Below, piece by piece: positions 56,675-64,000 of a stretch of 64,000 bases of DNA. Made by a program: the position numbers and the translations under genes. The notes under the pieces were generated by a model that saw nothing but the letters and a program-made list of their open reading frames with translations, had not been told where the DNA came from and made no database searches. Origin of the DNA: Isoetes taiwanensis (Eukaryota; Streptophyta; Lycopodiopsida; Isoetales; Isoetaceae); NCBI GenBank assembly GCA_021234155.1, contig JAJEKV010000030.1, positions 16,422,003-16,486,002 on the forward strand. Reading direction: 5' to 3'. Position 1 is the stretch's first letter, and every line of letters begins with the position of its first letter.

Positions 56675-58118
56675 ATCCATCCCTTCTCAAGACAGATCGT
56701 CCGTGATCATCCAAGATACGCTCCATTTTAATACATCCCTTCTCAAGATAGATCACCTCGCGACCATTGCTAACCTGGAAGTTTCACAATGTTGCACAAT
56801 CCATCAATGGTTATGGATATCCGCATACTTCCAAAGTGCGTTATATCCCTTGTACTTCCAAGGTATATTATCATCTTTCGTACAACCAAGGTACTACTTG
56901 ATTGTATCGCCACCATGATATAGTGTATCTCCACGATACAGATGCAACTTTTGTCAAGCCAATTGTGTTGCAATCACAATTACTAGTCTTTAAAAGTATA
57001 CATCTTATGCACTCTTGTTCAGGCCTATTGTGCTGCAGACACAATTACCAATCTACCAAGAGGCATTCACATCTAATCTAGTATACCATGTTCAGACCTA
57101 TTACGTTGCAATCGTAATTACCAATCTATAAAATGAATTTTACTCATTATTCCAAATAATGAAATTCAACTTACGAACTTTACCCATGAGCTCGTACCGT
57201 ATGAAGCAATTTGAGATTCCAAATCCAAATTTCACATCCATATATTTGATAGCTAATCCGTAGAGTTCTCCCAATGCTTAACCTAAGCAAACCTGCAAAT
57301 AAAGTCAAGTATTAATATAGATGACTTCCAAAGTCAAATATTAATTTGGACAACCCCCACGGCCAATCGGCCTCTCAGACCACCACGATCTGGACCTACG
57401 CAATCTCAAACAAGAATGCTTTTTTTGCTGTTTTTATACTCAGGCTAGGAAAGCTTGATAGGCTCAGATGATCAGGATAGGCTTGTAGAGTTTGTATAAG
57501 GATGTGATAGGTAGTTCGCTTATATGACAAAGCAAAGATCAATGAAATTTGATCAAGAATATAGTTCCATGACAAGTTTCTTGTCTCCACGACAATCTAG
57601 CGGTCGTCCTTATTATTCCATAGTCCCAGAGGATCATGAAAAACTTCTATAGATAATCTAAACGTATTCGCAACAAGTCGGTTTGTGTACTTTGAGCAAT
57701 CTCCACAAAAGCACATAGCTTTTCTTCTTTTCCTGCTGCTCAAGTCTCACGTGCAACAACTATCGCTATGTTGCCAAGTCCACCTCAATTCCAATAACTG
57801 TTCTAATATTGGAATAATATGATTTCCCATCATGCATAAAGGCTTTTACTCCATTAAGACAATCCGAGTATGTTCTTGTGAGCTCCAAAATGATAATCTC
57901 CTCTTCATTACGATGCCTTGCTCCAACAAAATAAGAACTAATAGTAGTCCTTGTAGCACGTACAAGAACACTAATCTTTATGGTCCTCTAAGAAATTCTT
58001 AGCACCACTGTTTCTGACTTCTTTAATTCCTCTCACGGGTTAGAGAGTTCAAATTCCATTGGTGATCCCCTTGCCCATAGTTCCTAAAAGAATCACAAAC
58101 CTCCGCTCCGATACCAAT

Positions 58119-59051
58119 TGATACGATGCTTAATTTTTTGAATGCGTATATGGTCTTGAAATAATATTTTAGTAGATAAATAAGATCAACTTGTATTCAC
58201 AACATTATCACAACTGATGAACAAGATTAGGAAAGAGATAGTCTTTCAGGTACAAAGAATTGAGGAGCACGATTAACCACCCAACCAGATCTACTGGGTT
58301 ATAAACATAAGCGCTATGGCAAATACAAAATTCTGGCTTCTATCTTACTGGCCTTCTAGGCTAATCTAGCTACTCCAAATAGCCACACATCATAAAGCAA
58401 TTGCAAATCTGTGATGGTAGTGATCTCTGATTCTTCTCGAGCCGGTTCCAAAGAAGTAAAAATCGCCTCAATCGGAGCTCTGCTTGATGAGATATGTCTA
58501 ACTGAAGTCTAGCTTCTATTTATAGATCTCTCCACGACTTTAGCCCTTTTTAGCAAACACTTGCCTTTTATATCAAAATAACTCCTTGCCTTGTATTGGA
58601 ATACATGACTTATTATATGAGATATTATCTATGGTCTTCTCCTCGAGCTCGATCCCAACTGATAATCATCCCAATAATAGTGCCTCGACCCGTCCAAAAA
58701 TATCAATATTATATTATCCTATGCCCCTTCTTTATATAGAATAGAATAGAATAGAATAGAATAGAATATGTTTTTTTCGTCCACAGAGACCAACTGGCCT
58801 ATGGGACCCAAACAAAGAGAGAGCAATAAGCATATTATTGTCACGATTAAAAAACCTTCGCCCTGAAGGATTTTTGAGGGAAAAAACTTAGCAGTAATAC
58901 TGTACCATCGTATATGATACACTTGGGGAAATATTAGGATTAACATTTACATATAATCTTTACCACTATTTTGCTATATTTTCATAACTCATTTTGCTAT
59001 ATTTCCATAACCCATTCACCGTGGACCACTCCCCCGTGCTTGCCCGTATCA
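58119..59051 (-). repeat. Element B LTR (right)
   Basis: Starts tgatacgatgcttaatt and ends tgcttgcccgtatca. Contains a (gaata)n microsatellite at about 58,738-58,770 inside an insertion absent from the left LTR. Confidence 0.85.
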
Positions 59052-60469
59052 GAAAGCATAGGAATTGGCTTGTAGAGTTGCTTTATGGCTGCTAGGGCTA
59101 GAGCTGCATACATTTACCTCAATCACGATATTTCTGGCTATCTGATAGCTAGACCAAATCTGGACCATTCAAATTAGGGTGTGGTTCGATTGTATGTCAA
59201 ATCTGGACCATCCAAATCAGGGCGTGGTTCATTACAGACTTTGGAAAGTTCATTACAGATTATCACTATAAACTTGAAAAGCGATTTTTCGCAATGATTG
59301 GAATTATGATTTCGGCATTGTATTGTATTCAGAATTGTATTTTTAGACTACTTTGAGCTGCTTATTTGTTTTAAAGTCATAATTCTATTTTAAGGTGAGT
59401 TTTGAGGGTTTTTACTCAATGGTACCAAAAAGAAAATGCTTCTTGCGAATTCTGGCAAATTCAGGTGCACATGCACAATGGCGCTTGACTATTCTCATGC
59501 CAAAATTGACGGCCTCCATCTTTTCTTGCATTGGAGCAGCGTTGGCGTGATGGAGGCCGACGAGCGAGGGATCCGGTTCGGCCCTAGGTTTGCATTGGGG
59601 CAGGGGATTTGGGAAGCGGAGAGGGCAAGAATTTGGAGTTGTGGGTTCAAATCCCACGGTAGGTTTCAATTTTTGTCATTCTCTGTACACTTCTCGCTTC
59701 TTCATTTGTTTCTTATGGAGATAAGAGATCCAGAAGACTAACAGGTTAGAGTATCTGGAGAGATATGGGAGAGTAACAGGTTTGGAGGCTCGTTTAGAAG
59801 CAGTTGGTGCCACGAAGTAGTGTCGGTATATTCATCAGGTGCTGGTGCTAGAGGGTGGTGCTGCTTCATCTGGCTCGCTGCTTGATGATGAGCTCTTGAT
59901 GGTTTTGTTTTTTTTTTTTTTTTTTTTTTTTTAAGCTGCAGAGCCCCTGCTTTTCTTAACCCTGCCACTGCAATGGATGCTAGAATGTTGAGATCCTGCA
60001 AGCTGTGATGAGGCCACTATATGGTCCGGCTTAAGGGCAGAAGACCATAGCCATAGATTAGTGCAGGGGCTTGGTGATTTGGTTTGATGCAGAGCTTCAT
60101 GGGGATTTTGAGCCATTGCTACTTGGTTGTATTTATTGTTTTTATGTTGTCCAAAAACTATATTTGAGTTCTCTCTTTTGCACCATTGGCATTTGCATTG
60201 AGAGTTTTTATCAAAAATTTAATGATCTTTGATTTGGCATAAAGTAGGAAATATTCGCCAAATCAAAGACAACAAATGAAAAATGCAAATAGACCCATAA
60301 AGTATTCAATTATAGATATGTATCATTTCAATTGTTTGGTAAGTCCTTGCCCCATTTAATTTGAATTAGCCATCTTCGTAAGAGTATATTATTTGTTAGA
60401 CTTCAATAGGCAGGAAGTTGCGGAAGAGTATGTTATTTGTTAGACTTCAATAGGCGAAAAGTTGCGAGC
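59052..60469. other. Spacer; short repeat, tRNA-like T-arm, poly-T
   Basis: A roughly 60-bp unit (caaatctggaccat.caaat.agggtgtggtt) is duplicated at about 59,155-59,235. At 59,642-59,658 gtgggttcaaatcccac forms a perfect 5-bp T-arm with a 7-nt loop (B-box like); no matching acceptor or anticodon arms were found, so a tRNA-derived SINE relic is more likely than a tRNA. Poly-T at 59,910-59,932 may be the tail of a minus-strand retroposed sequence. Confidence 0.4.
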
Positions 60470-61125
60470 AATGCCTGTATACAAATTTTCATCAAAGAAT
60501 AAAATAGAATAGAAAACAAGAGGAATATTTTTGGCAGCCAAGCATCCCAAATGACACCAAGAAAGCATCTTGGATCAATGCAATTTGAAAGCGTAGTGCA
60601 AATATTGTTGTTGTTGTTGTTGTTTTTTTTTTTTAATCAATGATGGAATGAAAATTTAGGCCTTTTGAACTACATCATTTCCTGTTACTGTCTGAATTGA
60701 AAAATTTCACCTTAAAATGCCCTCTATAATACTTGGGTTTTGAACTGACATCAAGTTGCGAAAGAGGAATGTTTGCGGTGGCAATAAATTTATTGCATAT
60801 CTACCTCTTATAATAAAAACAATTACGGCGTCGAATGTCTATATACAAATTTTCATGAAAGAATAAAATAGAATAGAAAACAAGAGGAATGTTCGCGGCC
60901 GCCAAGCATCCAAAATGACACCAACAAAGCACCTTGGAGCAATGCAATTCGAAAGCGTAGTGCAAATAATGTCAATTTTTTTTTCAATGATGGAATGAAA
61001 ATTTAGGCCTTTTCAACTACATCCCTTCCTGATATTGTTTGAATTGAAAAGTTTCACCTTAAAATGCCCTTCATAATACTTGGGTTTAGAACTGACATCA
61101 GGTTGCGAAAGCAAAATATTTGTTG
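60470..61125. repeat. Tandem duplication downstream of PLAT copy 3
   Basis: About 60,470-60,790 and 60,826-61,125 match in direct orientation (acaaattttcat.aaagaata, gcaaat..tgtcaattttttt, ccttaaaatgccct.tataat). 60,361-60,475 holds a shorter 66-bp duplication (agagtatattatttgttaga). Confidence 0.85.
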
Positions 61126-61237
61126 TGGCTTTAAATTTCTTCATATCTAACTCTTACAATAAAAATATTTATGGTGTCGAACAAAATAGCAACTCTATGT
61201 TAATATTTTCATATCTTCCACTCTAACAGTAGAAAAA

Positions 61238-61939
61238 TTAAGCAACACTGGCGTGAACATTTGCTGGACACGCGCCTGAGGTATAAAAACCATCCTTCTT
61301 GTTAACTGGATGAACTCGAAATTGTGTGAAGGTTGTTTGGTTGCAAGCATTATCATTTGGAGAGACAATGAAGACCTGAACGTAAGGAACACTCAACATA
61401 GGCTGCACTAACAATTGCATTCGACAGACATATAAGTCAAGGCAATTGTTGCGCTTCGTAATTATTGCGAGCTTAGATGATGCGGCATAATCCTTTCCAT
61501 TCCAGTAAATCTGCATGTGGCTATTTTGTTAGTAAGTTATAGTTCCACCATTGAATCTAGAATTTCTATGCCTCTATGCCTAAAGCAAAATAAAAGAAAA
61601 GAAAAGAAATGAAGTGCATTTATATATACGAGAAAGAGAGGGAACGAGGGAGAGACTTGTATAACGTTTCGGTAGGCATCAAACAAGTTTAGCCAGGCTC
61701 CTGTAGGCGCAGTCTGATTTGCAACTTTTATGTATATAGTGTAGACACATATATCCTGCATTTTAGACCCCAGCAATACTAGATAAGGAATATTGCTATA
61801 TAGAAAATACTCATACGAAATATGAATATTGCTATAAACAAGAAGCACTCACCGTTTCTGCTGCTTCAAATGTGGAAGGATGCAAAAGGATCACGAGGAA
61901 AAAACCCCACAGAGGGATCAAAAACTTGCTCCATCCCAT
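61238..61939 (-). CDS. PLAT/LH2-domain secreted protein, copy 3 (three exons)
   Basis: Exons 61,939-61,853, about 61,755-61,666 and 61,510-61,238, about 149 residues. Signal peptide MGWSKFLIPLWGFFLVILLH then PSTFEAAET before GTGAGT. Exon 2 begins DICVYTIYIKVANQTAP with AWLNLFDAYRN and a GTTATA donor. Exon 3 has IYWNGKDYAASSKLAIITKR, NNCLDLYVCRMQLLVQP and ACNQTTFTQFRVHPVNKKDG. It is the most diverged of the three but keeps every Cys and the splice phases. The conserved GRG.CL motif is KRNNCL here. Divergent to the malectin-like first exon at 62,377. Confidence 0.72.
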
Positions 61940-62376
61940 TGCTGTGCTTATCAACGCCTAGCTCCAGATCGTTAGTTCAGAAGTAAGTAACCCTTTTATT
62001 TTATGAACCCTAACCTGATTTCTGTATGACTTTCTGAGTGCTATTAATTGCAACTTGAATACCTGGCCAAGAGGAGTTAAGAATCGCCTGATTTTTAGAG
62101 ATTAAAAAACTCACTCATTAATTTGGAGTTGAATGTGCAAGTATTGTTTTGCTTGGGATGCCCCATTAATTTATGGGTTGAATATATAAATGGCAAAATA
62201 CCGCCATGTCAATATGCATCGTTTTAACATGGCAGAAAATCAATAGGTTCATGCTGCAGGCTAGATACAGAACACATTATGATGATCATGGAAGATCAGC
62301 TCTCCATGGAAAGTTGCACAGCACCATAAATGCCTACATAAGTTACTTGTTGGATCATGCAAAAGCAGAGTGAAAA
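61940..62376. promoter_or_regulatory. Divergent promoter, copy 3
   Basis: 437 bp between start codons, with tatataaa at 62,183-62,190 and the cattaatttatgggttga block. Same architecture as copies 1 and 2. Confidence 0.55.
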
Positions 62377-62442
62377 ATGAAAATGGGGTTCTTTCTCCTT
62401 GGTCTTGGTTCTTCTTCTCCATGCCTATTATGCCCAACAGGG
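62377..62442 (+). pseudogene. Malectin-like gene first exon, copy 3, frameshifted
   Basis: Starts ATGAAAATGGGGTTCTTT; one extra T relative to copy 2 shifts the signal-peptide frame after MKMGFF. The GTAAGC donor is kept. No second exon follows before the next start exon at 63,030, so this is an orphan 5' end. Confidence 0.75.
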
Positions 62443-63029
62443 TAAGCCATTCATCTTTGCATTTGTTACCAACAAAATCTCATTCTTAGCTTAATTTCTT
62501 ATCTAGATTTCAGATTCGTTTCTTATTTTCGATGAACTGAAACTATGTTATTTTATGTTATTTTATTTTATGTTATTATGGGCATCTAGGATTCATGAAA
62601 ACGTAAACTTGTCGCCACGTTCTAACTTCGTCTAGGATTTTCTGCCATTAATTGCAGGTTGAATATCTGTCTTTATGTATGTCCACGAGCCAAGAAGTAG
62701 AGACAAAAAGAGCCCTTCCCAAAGTCAGCTTTTTAATTTTGAGTTGAATGTGCAAGATAAGGTTGTGGAAACTTTCTTGTGGTGCACCATTAATTTATGG
62801 GTTGAATACGTAAATGACATAACACGTCCATGTGTGGGATTCAATGCAAAATTTCAGCAGAATCAAAGCGTGGCAGAAAATGAGAAGATACATACATGCA
62901 CTATGGAACGGATGCTGCAGCATTAGAAATCAGATTATGTGGAGTCCTGCATGGAAATTTTGCAGCAATCATAAATGCGAGGGCATAAATAAATAAGGTA
63001 CTGGGAATCATAGAAACATAACACAGTCT
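62443..63029. promoter_or_regulatory. Duplicated promoter region of the last malectin-like gene
   Basis: 62,735-62,830 repeats the promoter block of the other copies (gagttgaatgtgcaag, ccattaatttatgggttgaa) but the TATA box is tacgtaaa. 62,826-62,855 is the 30-bp stretch also found at 50,278-50,307. 62,545-62,578 has a small ttatgttattttat repeat. Confidence 0.5.
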
Positions 63030-64000
63030 ATGCAAATGGAAATGGGTTTTGCAATCGCCCTGCTCCTCTCGGCTCTTCTTCTGCATTGCTGTTTAGCACA
63101 ACAGGGTGAGCAATCGTTTAGTTTAGCTCCATCTTCATTAATATGTTTGTCATGAACTAATATTTGGTTTCTGTTTTGATGAACTGAAAGAGTTAGTTCC
63201 TGGATTCCATTTTTCTTCAAAAACAATGAACTAAAGATTTGGTTTCTGTTTTGATAAGCTTAAAGTGTTACTTGCTTGATTCCATTTTTCTTTGAAAACA
63301 ATGAACTAAAGACTTGGTTTCTGTTTTGATGAACTTAAAGTGTTGCTTGCTTGATTCCATTTTTCTTTGAAAACAATGAACGAAAGATTTGGTTTTCTGT
63401 TTTGATGAACTTAAAGTGTTACTTTCTTGATTCCATTTTTCTTTGGAAACAATGAGACTTGCACTCACCCACTTCTCTCATTCAGTGGTAATCAGTGAGA
63501 TTGTTTTATTTGGCAGGATTCACAAGCATAGATTGCGGCGGTAGCTCGAGCTACGAAGGCAGCAATGGCATTTCCTGGCAAGCAGATCCCAACACTTCAC
63601 CAGATACTGCATACACATTACCACCCAAAATCCTTGAAACTGTCAGATTCTTTCCACAAACCTTTAGCTCTTCAAATTGTTACAGCCTGACAGTGGTTCC
63701 CAACAGAAGGCACCTGCTCAGGGCTTCCTTCTACTATGGAAATTATGATGCACTCTCCTATGCTCCCACATTCAGTCTCTACATAGATGGTTCATTTTGG
63801 ACTGGAGTTTCATATGATCCTCAGAATAGTGACAACCGACTTGGCTATTACATGATCAAAGAGATCATATGGCGACCTAGCCAAACAAGTTCTAGCATTT
63901 GCCTCAAAAGTAATTCTGAAGACGTGCCATTTATTTCTGCTCTTGAATCCAGGATCCTTCCACTGGGATCTTATGAAATGCTTGGATATGGCAATAGCTC
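63030..64000 (+). CDS. Malectin-like domain receptor (5' part, runs off the window)
   Basis: Exon 1 63,030-63,105 encodes a signal peptide (MQMEMGFAIALLLSALLLHC then CLAQQ), donor GTGAGC. Exon 2 from 63,517 (acceptor TTGGCAG, phase 1) is open to the window end. It reads GFTSIDCGGSSSYEGSNGIS, WQADPNTSPDTAYTLPPKIL, SSNCYSLTVVPNRRHLLRAS, FYYGNYDALSYAPTFSLYID, DNRLGYYMIKEIIWRPSQ and FISALESRILPLGSYEML. This is the N-terminal half of a plant malectin-like domain, as in LRR receptor-like kinases that sense peptides or wall fragments at the plasma membrane. Unlike the copies at 23 and 49 kb it has no stop. Whether a transmembrane segment and kinase follow cannot be seen. Confidence 0.93.
63163..63455. 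repeat. Four tandem copies of a roughly 75-79 bp unit in intron 1
   Basis: Unit begins ttggtttctgttttgatgaa and contains gattccatttttcttt and aacaatgaactaaag; starts near 63,164, 63,239, 63,316 and 63,391. It lies wholly within the intron of the last malectin-like gene; minus-strand open frames across it are repeat artefacts. Confidence 0.93.

Larger units (their letters stand above)
55853..59051 (-). mobile_element. Gag-less LTR retrotransposon related to element A (element B)
   Basis: LTRs 55,853-56,674 and 58,119-59,051 in direct orientation; target duplication gaaag at 55,848-55,852 and 59,052-59,056. The minus-strand primer site is the complement of ccgctccgataccaa (58,103-58,117), a diverged initiator-tRNA-Met site. 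LTR ends (TGATA.GGG...GTATCA) and interior blocks (aggcctattgtgct, the stem-loop 15-mer at 56,925-56,939) match element A. The interior of 1.44 kb has no gag frame I can support. Non-autonomous. The right LTR is 111 bp longer, including a gaata repeat and about 150 bp at 58,760-58,915. Confidence 0.87.

Noticed and set aside
59600-59670. tRNA gene around a perfect T-arm (gtgggttcaaatcccac)
   Set aside because: No paired acceptor stem, D-arm or anticodon arm at proper distances; more likely a tRNA-derived repeat.

Overview
This is nuclear DNA from a land plant. It holds short intron-split genes of plant families (PLAT/LH2 secreted proteins, malectin-like receptor ectodomains, relics of a SUGAR-DEPENDENT1-type lipase and of a SIZ1-type SUMO ligase). 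These lie in a dense bed of Copia and gag-only LTR retrotransposons with initiator-tRNA-Met primer sites, a LINE, MITE-like hairpins and satellites. The wide spacing, the many nested elements and the paralogous malectin-like genes suggest a large, transposon-rich genome. A gymnosperm is my best guess, but the sequence alone does not prove it.

Layout. 0-2.6 kb: decayed LINE-ORF1-like gene (DUF4283 plus zinc knuckle), minus strand. 3.05-6.4 kb: GT/GA microsatellite, then a 2.8-kb array of 19-bp units. 7.4-8.0 kb: long inverted repeat. 9.6-12.5 kb: SIZ1-like relic whose PHD region is tandemly duplicated. 14.1-24.3 kb and 33.1-50.3 kb: two copies of one segmental duplication. Each carries, left to right, a decayed SDP1-like lipase relic (-), exon-like segments of unknown gene(s) (-), an apparently intact PLAT gene (-) and a decayed malectin-like gene (+) in head-to-head orientation. 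Copy 1 is interrupted by a 4.8-kb Copia element (15,256-20,072). Copy 2 is interrupted by an 11.6-kb insertion, a second Copia (33,393-45,018) whose left LTR was itself split by a 5.8-kb LINE (33,706-39,476). 25.7-29.0 kb: gag-only LTR element with a run of seven covarying stem-loops. 50.3-55.7 kb: repeated exon-bearing units and a 137-bp-arm inverted repeat. 55.9-59.05 kb: a second, opposite-strand member of the gag-only family. 61.2-64 kb: third PLAT gene (-), then a decayed malectin first exon and an open malectin-like gene (+) that runs off the window end.

How it fits together. The core locus is an expanding tandem array of divergent PLAT/malectin-like pairs. Both products would enter the secretory pathway, and each pair shares an intergenic promoter of about 430 bp. 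In copies 1 and 2 the malectin partner is dead while the PLAT partner stays open. The transposon insertions can be ordered: segmental duplication, then Copia-1 (LTRs about 6% different by hand count), then Copia-2 (about 2%), then the LINE. Each duplication copy keeps the empty site for the insertion in the other copy. All exon boundaries and counts were read by eye; no alignment or database search was run.
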